DNA of 9,585 bases from Clostridia bacterium (GCA_900762945.1 CAAFIN010000105.1:1-9585), one strand, 5' to 3'; positions 1 to 7,845 are shown, counted from the stretch's first letter. The notes: a model not told the origin generated them from the letters alone. Program-made: numbers and translations.

Positions 1-2
1 AA

Positions 3-1256
3 ATGAAAAGATTCAGATTATTCGGCATAATACTTATCTCGGCGCTGGCGGCTGTTTTCGCGGTGGGCTGCGCCGGCTCGACCGCCGAATACAAAAATAA
101 CGTCAGAGTGGTTTACGAACTGGAGGGCGGCATTTATAAGAACAGCACCCGCGCGGTCGAACTGTATTACGGTTTTGCTCGCGGCGGCGAGTACGCCATC
201 AAGTCCGTCGAGGACGTGACCACGGTCAAGATCGAACGCTCCGGCTATCATATCGAGGGCTGGTACACGAGTAAGACCGAAACGGACGGCGCGGTTTCGT
301 ACGACGGCAAATGGGACTTTGCGACCGATAAGGTCAAGGTCGACGAGAACGGCAAAGTTTCCTACGGCGGCAAGACCGGCGAGGATAACCTCGTCCGCCT
401 TTACGCTCGCTGGTCGGCTAACGTGACTTACGAATACAACGTTGGCTACGTCGACGCGGAAAATAAGTACGTCAAAGTCGGCACAGTTGAAACCGAGTGG
501 GGACGTTCATTCGGCAGAGCAAAATACGAGATAGCAAAACTCGAAAACGACAGAGAAGGTTATACCTCGCTCGGCAGATACTACAAGTACGACGCCGAAG
601 CCGCGAACGGCAAGGGCGAAGAACTTACCGACGACTTTGCATTCGAGGAGAGTAAAGAAAACGTTTCGCTCGATATAGTCGTTGATTACATCGAAGGGAA
701 CTTCCGCGTGGTGCGCGAAGCGAAAGATATAACTTCCAACGCAAGCGCCGATAAAGACAAGAACAAAATGCTCTTCCTTATGAACGACGTCGATTTCGGC
801 GGCAAGACCGTAGATTTCACGATTTATAACGGCGTAAGAGGCAACGGCTTTACGTTATCTGATTTCAAGGTTTCCGTTACCTCGTATGTCGGAGATAAAG
901 ACGGCGATCCGACCGCTCCGGACGGAAGCGAAGCCGTGCGCGTAGAAGTAAGTCTGTTCGGCGATATGGACGGCGGAGAAGTCAAGGACGTAACGTTCGA
1001 CAACGTCAAGTTCGAAGTGCGCGCGAACAACAGCAAGATCGAAAAAATTTACTTTGCGCCGCTCGCTATGCGCGCAAAGAACACGAATTTCGAACGCGCC
1101 GCAATCAGAGTGACCGAATTCGTCATCGACCTTTACTGGGATCACGAACTGGGCGAAGAGGGCTTTATCAACGACGCGGCTTCGGTGTACTACGTCGGCG
1201 ACGGAGTAACCGTATCGGGCTGCGAAACGAACGTTTGCGAAAAGACCCGTAAATAA
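3..1256 (+). CDS. Surface lipoprotein with InlB-type (Listeria-Bacteroides) repeats
   Basis: Predicted 417-residue exported lipoprotein. Residues 1-22 form a basic then hydrophobic signal peptide ending in a lipobox-like AVGC with lipidation Cys23. The -3 residue is Ala rather than the usual Leu. Residues about 34-138 match the InlB B-repeat (Listeria-Bacteroides, beta-grasp) pattern: YELEGG near the start, RSGYHIEGWY at 79-88, and closing LYARWS at 133-138. Residues about 139-232 look like a second, degenerate copy (REGY at 184-187, DFAF before the last strand). Residues 236-417 are beta-rich, with LMNDVDFGG (259-267), GNGF (280-283) and LFGDMDGGEVKDV (from 318), resembling GLUG or beta-helix surface proteins. 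Such repeats are known as adhesion or interaction modules. The 36-nt gap to oppA suggests co-transcription. Its ribosome binding site lies before the window; the start is chosen because it yields the signal peptide. The ligand is unknown. Confidence 0.85.
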   Translation: MKRFRLFGIILISALAAVFAVGCAGSTAEYKNNVRVVYELEGGIYKNSTRAVELYYGFARGGEYAIKSVEDVTTVKIERSGYHIEGWYTSKTETDGAVSYDGKWDFATDKVKVDENGKVSYGGKTGEDNLVRLYARWSANVTYEYNVGYVDAENKYVKVGTVETEWGRSFGRAKYEIAKLENDREGYTSLGRYYKYDAEAANGKGEELTDDFAFEESKENVSLDIVVDYIEGNFRVVREAKDITSNASADKDKNKMLFLMNDVDFGGKTVDFTIYNGVRGNGFTLSDFKVSVTSYVGDKDGDPTAPDGSEAVRVEVSLFGDMDGGEVKDVTFDNVKFEVRANNSKIEKIYFAPLAMRAKNTNFERAAIRVTEFVIDLYWDHELGEEGFINDAASVYYVGDGVTVSGCETNVCEKTRK

Positions 1257-1273
1257 CTTAGTTTTCAATTTTC

Positions 1274-1281
1274 AGAAGGAG
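1274..1281 (+). promoter_or_regulatory. Ribosome binding site of oppA
   Basis: AGAAGGAG lies 11 nt before the ATG at 1293 and contains a strong Shine-Dalgarno core (AAGGAG). The spacing is slightly long but workable. It is the strongest site in the operon, fitting the high binding-protein output usual for such importers. The rest of the 36-nt gap shows no promoter or terminator, so oppA is probably read from the upstream lipoprotein transcript. Confidence 0.8.
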
Positions 1282-1292
1282 ATATACCAAGT

Positions 1293-3983
1293 ATGAGAAT
1301 CAAAAAATCACTCGGAAAATGTGCGATCGCGTTGGTGCTCGTTCTGTCCATTGCCGCCGGCAGTTTGTTGCTGGTCGGCTGCAAGGGCAAAAAGAACAAG
1401 TTCGACAACGAAACCACGCCGCTCGTATTTTCCTCGCAGGAAGTAGATAAGGTTTTTAACCCGTTCTTCTCGACTTCGGCTGCCGACGGCAACGTCGTGG
1501 GACTTACCCAGATCGGCATGATCGGCAACGACAAGTCGGGCAATTACACTTACGGCAAGGACGAGGACGTAGTGACCGAAAACCTCGGTATCGTAACCGA
1601 CAGCGCTTCGGACACCACGACTTATTATTTCGTAATAAAGAATAACGTTCGTTACCCCAACGGTTCGTACCTCACCATCAAGGACGTTCTCTTTAACTAT
1701 TACGTATACCTCGACCCCGTGTACTCCGGTTCCAGCACCATTTACTCGACCGATATCGTGGGTCTTAAGGAATACCGCACGCAGTCTAGCGACGAGAACG
1801 AGCAGAAGGGCTTTTCCGAGCGTTTCGCGCAGGAGGCGCGCAACCGTATCAGCACGCTCAACCGCGCGTACAACGAGATCGCAAGACAGAACAAGAACAC
1901 GGAGAACGACGTGAATAATATCGACACCGCGCGTTTCCGCGAACTTCTCGTCAATTATCAAAGCAAAAATACCGGCTCGGCTTACGCTAACCTTGTCGCC
2001 GACTTCGACAAGACGGTGGAATTCTTTAACGAAGAACTCGAGTCCGACTGGACGAACTCGCTCGACCTCTATCAGGAGCAGAAGTTCTACAAGGTCGACG
2101 ATAACGGTAACCGTACCGAATATTCCGATCTTTTCACAACCGACGTGGAAATGTTCCTTTACAACGAAGGACTTATCACCTGGAGCAGAAAGGAAGGCAA
2201 ACTTACCTATGCGACCGGTTCTGCCGAGCAGGTCAAGGCTATGACAAAAGAACAGGCTATCGAGATCGTCCGCGAGAGCAATATGCCCGGCAAACTCAAC
2301 GAAGTTCTTTACTACTGGGCTTCGACCCCCGCGAAACTCGCCGATTATATCGCCAACGACGAAATGGAGAAGTACTTCGCCGCCGACTCCAGCGCCCGCG
2401 AATACAAGAATATTTCGGGTATCAAGTTCGCTAACATGGACTCTGCGGTCACATTTACCGACAAGAGCGGCAACACCGTGACTTACGACGTGCCGACCTA
2501 TGCGGACGCAAGCAAGAATCAGGTTACCAACGGCAACGAAGTTCTTTCCGTCACCATCAACGGCGTCGACCCCAAGGCTATCTGGAACTTCTCGATCACC
2601 GTTTCCCCGATGTATTACTATTCCGACGCGGCTCATATCAACGCGTTCGACTATAAGGAAAACTTCGGCGTGGAGTACGGCTCGCAGACCTTTATGAACG
2701 AAGTGGTCAAGGCTGCCGATAAGATCGGCGTACCCGTAGGCGCGGGTCCGTACGCGGCAAGTTCCGCTAACGGCGGCATCGCGGACGGCAACAACAAGAG
2801 CGTCACTTTAGGCGACTTCTACAACAACGGCGTTATTTACTTCGAGCGCAACCCGTACTACAATATGGGCAACGGCACGAACGGCGTCGCGAAAATCAAG
2901 AAAATAAGATATCAGATCGTTTCCGCGGCTCGTATGCTCGACTCGCTTTACAACAACGAAATCGACTTTGCAGAGCCTAACGCGAAACCCGAAACCATTC
3001 AGGAACTCGGCTCGAAAGGCATGGGCAACAAGACCGTCAAGACTTCCGGCTACGGCTATATCGGCATCAATGCAGGCAAAGTTCCTTCGGTATACGTTCG
3101 CCGCGCGATCATGTACTGCATCAATACGCAACTTTGCGTAGACTACTACAAGACCACCGCCGATCCTATCTACCGTTCGATGAGTAAAGCAAACTGGGCT
3201 TATCCCGAGGGCTGCACTCCGTACTATCCGTACATTAAAAGCGCTGTTCCCGCTAATCTCGACGTAGTGGATCCCGCTTATAAAGATTTCGTGCAGTCTC
3301 ATGGGCTTTCCGCGGGACAGACGCTCAGCGACGCTCAGCAACGCGAGTTCATAACCGGACTCATCGAGCAGGGCGGCTACACGCTCGGCAGCGACGGCGT
3401 TTACGAGAAGTCCAACGGCGGCAAGACCGAAAAACTTAAATACGTCTTTACGATCGCGGGCGACAGCGACGACCACCCGGCGTTCGCGGCGCTTAACCAG
3501 GCGCGCACCACGCTGAACGGCTACGGCTTCGATATCACCGTCAGCAAGGACGCCAACGCGCTCAGCAAGCTCTCTAGCGGCGCGCTTACCGTCTGGGCGG
3601 CTGCGTGGGGCTCGACCATCGACCCCGATATGTATCAGGTTTACCACATGGATTCGAAAGCGACCTCCGTTCTCAACTGGGGTTACAAGCAGATCCTCAA
3701 CGATACCACCGGCAAGTACGACTTCGAAAAGAACCTCGTTTCCGAACTCAGCGAAATCATCGACAGAGCGCGTGAAACCGAAAACCAGAACGACCGTAAA
3801 GGTGACTACAAGATAGCGCTCGATATGGTTATGGAACTCGCGGTCGAACTCCCGACCTATCAGAGAAGCGACTTGTTCGCGTACAATCAGAACAAGATCG
3901 ACGTGACGACCTTCACGCCCGACAGCGAACTTTCGCCGTACAAAGGACTTACCAGCCGTATCGCCGACATTTCTTTGATGTAA
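1293..3983 (+). CDS. oppA: Oligopeptide-type ABC transporter substrate-binding lipoprotein, oversized
   Basis: Extracellular solute-binding protein, family 5 (SBP_bac_5), which captures peptides or related solutes and delivers them to OppBC. Residues 1-29 are a lipoprotein signal peptide with lipobox LVGC and lipidation Cys30. Family landmarks are visible: YPNGSYLTIKDVLFNYYVYL early in the domain, PVGAGPY at 481-487, FERNPYY at 517-523, GYGYIGINAG from 586, and TVWAAAWGSTIDPDMYQVYH near the C-terminus. At 896 residues it is far longer than the roughly 540 usual for OppA. Most of the excess is a largely helical, charged stretch at about 160-370, placed between the early DP-Y motif and the segment beginning ISGIKF (374). 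The gene has a strong ribosome binding site and is followed by two hairpins before the permeases. Peptide specificity cannot be read from the sequence; DppA-, nickel- or sugar-binding relatives share the fold. Confidence 0.93.
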   Translation: MRIKKSLGKCAIALVLVLSIAAGSLLLVGCKGKKNKFDNETTPLVFSSQEVDKVFNPFFSTSAADGNVVGLTQIGMIGNDKSGNYTYGKDEDVVTENLGIVTDSASDTTTYYFVIKNNVRYPNGSYLTIKDVLFNYYVYLDPVYSGSSTIYSTDIVGLKEYRTQSSDENEQKGFSERFAQEARNRISTLNRAYNEIARQNKNTENDVNNIDTARFRELLVNYQSKNTGSAYANLVADFDKTVEFFNEELESDWTNSLDLYQEQKFYKVDDNGNRTEYSDLFTTDVEMFLYNEGLITWSRKEGKLTYATGSAEQVKAMTKEQAIEIVRESNMPGKLNEVLYYWASTPAKLADYIANDEMEKYFAADSSAREYKNISGIKFANMDSAVTFTDKSGNTVTYDVPTYADASKNQVTNGNEVLSVTINGVDPKAIWNFSITVSPMYYYSDAAHINAFDYKENFGVEYGSQTFMNEVVKAADKIGVPVGAGPYAASSANGGIADGNNKSVTLGDFYNNGVIYFERNPYYNMGNGTNGVAKIKKIRYQIVSAARMLDSLYNNEIDFAEPNAKPETIQELGSKGMGNKTVKTSGYGYIGINAGKVPSVYVRRAIMYCINTQLCVDYYKTTADPIYRSMSKANWAYPEGCTPYYPYIKSAVPANLDVVDPAYKDFVQSHGLSAGQTLSDAQQREFITGLIEQGGYTLGSDGVYEKSNGGKTEKLKYVFTIAGDSDDHPAFAALNQARTTLNGYGFDITVSKDANALSKLSSGALTVWAAAWGSTIDPDMYQVYHMDSKATSVLNWGYKQILNDTTGKYDFEKNLVSELSEIIDRARETENQNDRKGDYKIALDMVMELAVELPTYQRSDLFAYNQNKIDVTTFTPDSELSPYKGLTSRIADISLM

Positions 3984-3989
3984 CGGAAA

Positions 3990-4016
3990 GCGGGGGCGGA
4001 GCAAACCGCACCCCGC
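3990..4016 (+). promoter_or_regulatory. Strong GC hairpin downstream of oppA
   Basis: The sequence 6 nt after the oppA stop folds into a near-perfect hairpin. GCGGGG (3990-3995) pairs with CCCCGC (4011-4016) and GCGG (3996-3999) pairs with CCGC (4006-4009). A4010 is the only bulge and the loop is 6 nt. No U-tract follows, so it is not a standard intrinsic terminator. A hairpin here would be expected to protect the 3' end of an oppA message or to attenuate read-through, so that binding protein exceeds permease. That role is inferred; the pairing is visible directly. Confidence 0.7.
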
Positions 4017-4049
4017 GCGAACGAACAAAATAACGGATATATCGCGTGC

Positions 4050-4076
4050 GCCCGGACTAATTTTAACCGCCCGGGC
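4050..4076 (+). promoter_or_regulatory. Second hairpin in the oppA-oppB gap
   Basis: GCCCGG (4050-4055) is the exact reverse complement of CCGGGC (4071-4076), with a 15-nt AT-rich loop. It ends 15 nt before the oppB ribosome binding site (GAGGG, 4092-4096). No U-tract follows the stem. It may act with the first hairpin in message processing or in damping oppB translation, but six pairs with a long loop is only moderate evidence. Confidence 0.45.
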
Positions 4077-4102
4077 TTCGCGACGCCGTACGAGGGTACA
4101 AT

Positions 4103-5443
4103 ATGCTAAAATACATTCTCAAAAGACTGGGCATTTCCGTCATAATTCTTTTGGGTGTATCGGTTATCATTTATTCGCTGGTGCGTATGATGCCGAACGA
4201 CTACATCGAAATCAAATACGCATCTCAGCTTCAGAGCGGCGCTATTCAGCAATCGGATATCGACCGCTTCAAAGAGTTGTACGGGCTTTCCATGCCCGAA
4301 GCGTACCTTACCGTCGAACTTGACACGGGTGACGACGGGGTAGAGGGCAAGTTCACCAAAAAAGTGAAACTCGCCGACTACGACACCGCGCTTATCAACG
4401 ACGCCGCCTTCGACGAACTCGTCGCGGGTGATTATTCGTATAAAGATTTTACGCTGAAACTGACAGGGTCGGTCGGCTCCGCGCAACTTACCGACAAGGA
4501 CGGCAAACTGCTTTTCTCGGGAAGTTACACGGCGGCTCGCGGCGAAAACGGCGCGATAAACATCACCGTTTCGTCGGGCAGTAGCATTTATTCTACCGGC
4601 AGCGAATACAAGGTCGCAAGCGGTTGGCAGAAGTTCGGCGCGATACTCTCGGGTTACTTCACGTGGATAGGCAACCTATTGCGCGGCGACCTCGGAACTT
4701 CGTTCAAGTACGAAAAACCGGTTTCGCAGGTTATCGGCGAAAATATGTGGATTTCGTTCGCGATCGCGCTCGTCGCCACGATTTTACAATTCCTTATAGC
4801 GATCCCGCTCGGTATTTCCAGCGCGACGCACCAGTACTCCGTGCGCGACTACCTCGTCACCGTGTTCACGATGATCGGCATTTCGCTCCCGACGTACTTC
4901 TTCGCCGCAATCGCGATTAAATTCTTCTCGGTCGACCTCGGACTTTTCCCCGCGAACGGCTTGATTTACGCGAACAAGGATTACCCCGCTACGTTCGCCG
5001 GCTTCTTCGTCAAGTTCGGCGACATACTGCACCATATGTTCCTGCCTATTCTTGTCAATGTGCTACTCTCGATCGGCGGACTTATGCGTTACACTAGAAC
5101 CAACACGCTCGAAGTACTGTCCTCCGACTACATAAGGACGGCGAGAGCGAAAGGCCTTTCCGAAAAAACCGTCATTTACAAACACGCTTTCCGCAATACG
5201 CTTATACCGCTCGCCACGCTGCTTGCGGGTATCCTTCCGTCGCTGTTCGGCGGCATGATGATTACCGAACAAGTATTCGGCATCGACGGTATCGGCAGAC
5301 TTGCGTATCAGGCGCTGAGAGAAGGCGACGTCCCGTTCGTCATGGGCTACAATATGTTTCTGGCGATACTGACCGTCATCGGCACGCTGTTCTCTGATAT
5401 TATGTATTCGATCGTCGACCCCAGAGTCAAACTTGGAGATTAA
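4103..5443 (+). CDS. oppB: Oligopeptide-type ABC transporter permease OppB with extracellular insertion
   Basis: Inner membrane channel subunit of the importer, pairing with OppC. The N-terminus has the family pattern of a basic start and a first membrane helix at about 10-27. The conserved WIGNLLRGDLGTSFKY lies at 188-203, followed by further helices from about 215. The cytoplasmic EAA coupling loop that contacts an ATPase is seen in SSDYIRTARAKG (340-351) and the downstream RNTLIPL. It ends in the family-typical DPRVKLGD. The length of 446 residues compares with about 306 for classical OppB. The excess is a block at about 67-172 between LYGLSMPE and the WIGNLLRGDLG motif, rich in beta-prone residues, with no extra hydrophobic helix. 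By the known topology this block lies outside the cell. A GAGGG site 6 nt before the ATG supports the start. The permease role is secure; the substrate is not. Confidence 0.94.
   Translation: MLKYILKRLGISVIILLGVSVIIYSLVRMMPNDYIEIKYASQLQSGAIQQSDIDRFKELYGLSMPEAYLTVELDTGDDGVEGKFTKKVKLADYDTALINDAAFDELVAGDYSYKDFTLKLTGSVGSAQLTDKDGKLLFSGSYTAARGENGAINITVSSGSSIYSTGSEYKVASGWQKFGAILSGYFTWIGNLLRGDLGTSFKYEKPVSQVIGENMWISFAIALVATILQFLIAIPLGISSATHQYSVRDYLVTVFTMIGISLPTYFFAAIAIKFFSVDLGLFPANGLIYANKDYPATFAGFFVKFGDILHHMFLPILVNVLLSIGGLMRYTRTNTLEVLSSDYIRTARAKGLSEKTVIYKHAFRNTLIPLATLLAGILPSLFGGMMITEQVFGIDGIGRLAYQALREGDVPFVMGYNMFLAILTVIGTLFSDIMYSIVDPRVKLGD
5435..5438 (+). promoter_or_regulatory. Ribosome binding site that sets the oppC start
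   Basis: GGAG sits inside the last codons of oppB, 9 nt before the ATG at 5448. It decides between two possible oppC starts. A TTG at 5433 would begin before this site and leave it inside the gene, whereas the ATG at 5448 has it at ideal distance. The arrangement implies translational coupling of oppC to oppB. Confidence 0.75.
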
Positions 5444-5447
5444 CGGT

Positions 5448-6566
5448 ATGGAAGATAAAAATTTAGAATCGATAACCGAAAATATCGACGATAAGGTTCA
5501 GGCGGCTTCCGTGACCGACGAAAACCTCATGGGCGACATGGGGGAGGAGGCGCTCCGCGAAGAACAAGCCGACGCGGCGAGTGCGGAAACCTACAAAGAA
5601 ATGAGCCCGTTCAGACTCGTTATGCGCCGTTTCTTCCGCTCGAAACTCTCTATCGTGGGACTTATCATGATAGTGTTTCTGTTCCTTTTCTCGTTCTTGG
5701 GCCCGGTTATTTACCGAGTTTGGGGTGAGGAAACCGTCGACTATTCCGAAACGATTTCCGAGATCCCGCAGACCTACACGGTCGTGACCGAAACCGGCGA
5801 AACGATCGAAGTTACCGAAGTAGTTACTTTCGTCGGCTCGATCAACTCGCTCGCCAGCCCCTCGACCACTCACTTGCTCGGCACCGACGACAAGGGCATG
5901 GACGTGTTCGCGCGTCTTATGTACGGCGGCAGAATTTCGCTTACGATCGGCTTTATAGTAGTCATACTTGAAACGCTTATCGGCGTTATCTTAGGCGGCA
6001 TTTCCGGCTACTTCGGCGGCTGGGTCGACCAACTTATAATGCGTATAGTCGATATATTCAACTGTATTCCCACGCTCCCGATACTTCTTATCGCTTCCGC
6101 CGTCATCGATTCGTGGAATATCCCCGCGGATAAACGTATCTATCTGCTGATGGCGATAATCACGATATTCAGTTGGAGCGGCGTGGCAAGGCTCGTCCGC
6201 GGACAGATTTTGTCGCTAAGAGAGCAAGAATACATGACCGCGACCGAAGTCATGGGTATACCTACGTGGCGGCGAATATTCCTGCACTTACTGCCGAACG
6301 TTATGCCGCAACTTATCGTTTCCATGACATTGGGTCTTGGCAGCGTAATTCTTTACGAGTCCACGCTTAGTTACTTGGGACTCGGCGTTCAGATCCCGAA
6401 AGCCGCTTGGGGTACGATGATCGCGACCGCAAACGACCCGATAATCCTGAGTTATCATATGAATATGTGGTTGCCTGCCGGTATCATGATCGTCATCGCT
6501 GTACTCGGATTCAACTTCGTCGGCGACGGCTTGCGCGACGCAATGGACCCCAAAGCAAGAAAGTAA
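5448..6566 (+). CDS. oppC: Oligopeptide-type ABC transporter permease OppC
   Basis: Second channel subunit, 372 residues from the ATG at 5448; an in-frame TTG at 5433 would add five residues but has no ribosome binding site. An acidic, presumably cytoplasmic N-terminus of about 50 residues precedes MSPFRLVMRRFFRSKLSIVG (from 52) and membrane helix 1 (about 69-90). The OppC hallmark HLLGTDDKGMDVFARLMYGG starts at His142. The EAA-type coupling loop is in EYMTATEVMGIPTWRRI (261-277), and the family ending GDGLRDAMDP is present. An extracellular stretch between helix 1 and the LGTDD motif (about 95-140) holds a Thr/Val/Glu-rich segment that reads as a beta-hairpin. Classical OppC is about 300 residues, so both the N-terminus and this loop are enlarged. 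The gene begins 4 nt after oppB and should be coupled to it. Confidence 0.94.
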   Translation: MEDKNLESITENIDDKVQAASVTDENLMGDMGEEALREEQADAASAETYKEMSPFRLVMRRFFRSKLSIVGLIMIVFLFLFSFLGPVIYRVWGEETVDYSETISEIPQTYTVVTETGETIEVTEVVTFVGSINSLASPSTTHLLGTDDKGMDVFARLMYGGRISLTIGFIVVILETLIGVILGGISGYFGGWVDQLIMRIVDIFNCIPTLPILLIASAVIDSWNIPADKRIYLLMAIITIFSWSGVARLVRGQILSLREQEYMTATEVMGIPTWRRIFLHLLPNVMPQLIVSMTLGLGSVILYESTLSYLGLGVQIPKAAWGTMIATANDPIILSYHMNMWLPAGIMIVIAVLGFNFVGDGLRDAMDPKARK

Positions 6567-6572
6567 ATTTTC

Positions 6573-6626
6573 CCCGCGCGTTTATGAGAACGGCGAGAGC
6601 AGAAAGGCAACGAACGCTTACGCGGG
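6573..6626 (+). promoter_or_regulatory. Possible imperfect hairpin in the oppC-oppD gap
   Basis: CCCGC (6573-6577) can pair with GCGGG (6622-6626), and GCGTT (6578-6582) with AACGC (6613-6617), leaving a 4-nt bulge on the 3' side and a loop of about 30 nt. The long loop makes it weak. The rest of the 103-nt gap holds no gene; a TATAAA at 6635-6640 has no matching -35 box. The oppD ribosome binding site AAGGA is at 6657-6661. Confidence 0.3.
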
Positions 6627-6669
6627 CGCGACCATATAAAACCGCGACCGCAAGATAAGGATTTTTGCA

Positions 6670-7845
6670 ATGATTAAAAAGGACAAAAAGAAGTCGGATT
6701 ACCTTACCATTAAGGAAAGCCGCGAAATCATCAAGTACAACATCAAGCAGATGAAGTACTACGAGGCGATGAAGCGGCGCAAACTCGACGAGAGCGAATA
6801 CACGCTCGAGATGAACGACGAAAACAACATCATCGAACTCGACGATCTCCACACGAGTTTCTTTACCGATCGCGGCACCGTAAAATCGGTCGACGGCGTG
6901 TCTTTCTCCATACCCAAAAACAAGATTTTAGGCGTGGTAGGCGAGTCCGGTTGCGGCAAGAGCGTCACTTCGCTGTCGATTATGCAACTTGTCCAAGCCC
7001 CGCAAGGTCAGGTGACCGGCGGCAAGATCCGTTTCAATTCCGACGCGCTCGGTTATTCCGAAAACGGCAAGAAACTCGGCTACGACATCGCGAAAATGCC
7101 CACCGAAGTCATGCACAAAATCCGCGGCAAAGACATCACTATGATTTTCCAGGAGCCGATGACCAGTCTTAACCCCGTGTTCACCATCGGCTACCAACTC
7201 GACGAAGTGTCCTTTTTGCACACGCCTGAAAAGACTAAGGAAGAGGTGAAAGCGTACAGTATCGACATGCTTAACAAGGTCGGTATTTCCATGCCCGAGC
7301 GCGTTTACGATTCGTATCCGCACGAGCTTTCCGGCGGCATGCGTCAGCGCGTCATGATCGCTATGGCGCTTGCGGGCAACCCGAAACTGATCATCGCCGA
7401 CGAGCCGACTACCGCGCTCGACGTTACTATTCAGGCTCAGATACTCGAACTTTTGAAAGATTTACAGCGCAATCAGGGCTGTTCTATCATGCTTATCACC
7501 CACGACCTCGGCGTTATCGCCGAAATGGCTGACGAAGTCGTCGTCATGTACGCGGGCAAAGTCATCGAACGCGGCACGGCAAGCGAGATTTTCCATAACC
7601 CGCTTCACCCGTACACGATAGGACTTCAGAAGAGCAAGCCGCTTATCACCTCGAACTCCAACGAACCGCTGTATTCGATCCCCGGGCAGGTTCCCAACCC
7701 GATAAATCTTCCGAACACTTGCTACTTTAAGAACAGATGCTCGAGATGCACCGAAAAGTGCAACGGCGAGTATCCTCACGAAATAAAGTACAACGACGAG
7801 CATTACGTTTCGTGCTATCTGTACGAGGAGCGCAACGATGACTGA
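6670..7845 (+). CDS. oppD: Oligopeptide-type ABC transporter ATP-binding protein OppD
   Basis: Cytoplasmic ATPase that powers the importer with OppF, 391 residues. All nucleotide-binding motifs are intact: Walker A GESGCGKS (91-98), Q-loop Gln161 in FQEPMTSLNP, signature LSGGMRQR (220-227), Walker B ending in Asp244-Glu245, and switch His278 (THD). The C-terminal oligopeptide-transporter domain starts at the NPLHPYT segment and carries five cysteines at 351, 357, 360, 364 and 382. Cysteines in this region hold a 4Fe-4S cluster in characterised Dpp/Opp ATPases. An N-terminal extension of about 53 residues, basic then helical, precedes the usual start of the domain at IIELDDL. AAGGA 8 nt before the first ATG supports including it. 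The gene overlaps oppF by 8 nt. The assignment to D rather than F rests on gene order and the QEPMTSLNP Q-loop. Confidence 0.95.
   Translation: MIKKDKKKSDYLTIKESREIIKYNIKQMKYYEAMKRRKLDESEYTLEMNDENNIIELDDLHTSFFTDRGTVKSVDGVSFSIPKNKILGVVGESGCGKSVTSLSIMQLVQAPQGQVTGGKIRFNSDALGYSENGKKLGYDIAKMPTEVMHKIRGKDITMIFQEPMTSLNPVFTIGYQLDEVSFLHTPEKTKEEVKAYSIDMLNKVGISMPERVYDSYPHELSGGMRQRVMIAMALAGNPKLIIADEPTTALDVTIQAQILELLKDLQRNQGCSIMLITHDLGVIAEMADEVVVMYAGKVIERGTASEIFHNPLHPYTIGLQKSKPLITSNSNEPLYSIPGQVPNPINLPNTCYFKNRCSRCTEKCNGEYPHEIKYNDEHYVSCYLYEERNDD

Noticed and set aside
1274..1288. AGAAGGAGATATACC matches the phage T7 gene 10 / pET vector translation signal
   Set aside because: Considered as vector contamination, but both flanks are native genes in continuous operon order and the ATG is 4 nt farther away than in the vector. 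It is a chance match to a good Shine-Dalgarno context.
1308..2636. 442-codon open frame on the minus strand inside oppA
   Set aside because: It is the antisense shadow of a strongly supported gene with GC-rich third positions. The product has no recognisable motif and no ribosome binding site or gene context.
2808..4028. 406-codon open frame on the minus strand across the end of oppA
   Set aside because: Same shadow effect. It runs antisense to conserved family-5 motifs and its protein has no recognisable family features.
4097..4102. TACAAT directly before the oppB ATG as a -10 box
   Set aside because: No -35 box lies at the right spacing (GGCTTC at 4074-4079), and a start here would put initiation inside the gene and exclude its ribosome binding site.
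5433..5447. TTG start for oppC overlapping oppB by 11 nt
   Set aside because: It would place the GGAG ribosome binding site inside the gene. The ATG at 5448 is correctly spaced from it.
6635..6640. TATAAA before oppD as a promoter
   Set aside because: The -35 position (6612-6617) reads GAACGC, unlike a consensus, and the gap is otherwise typical of an operon-internal spacer.
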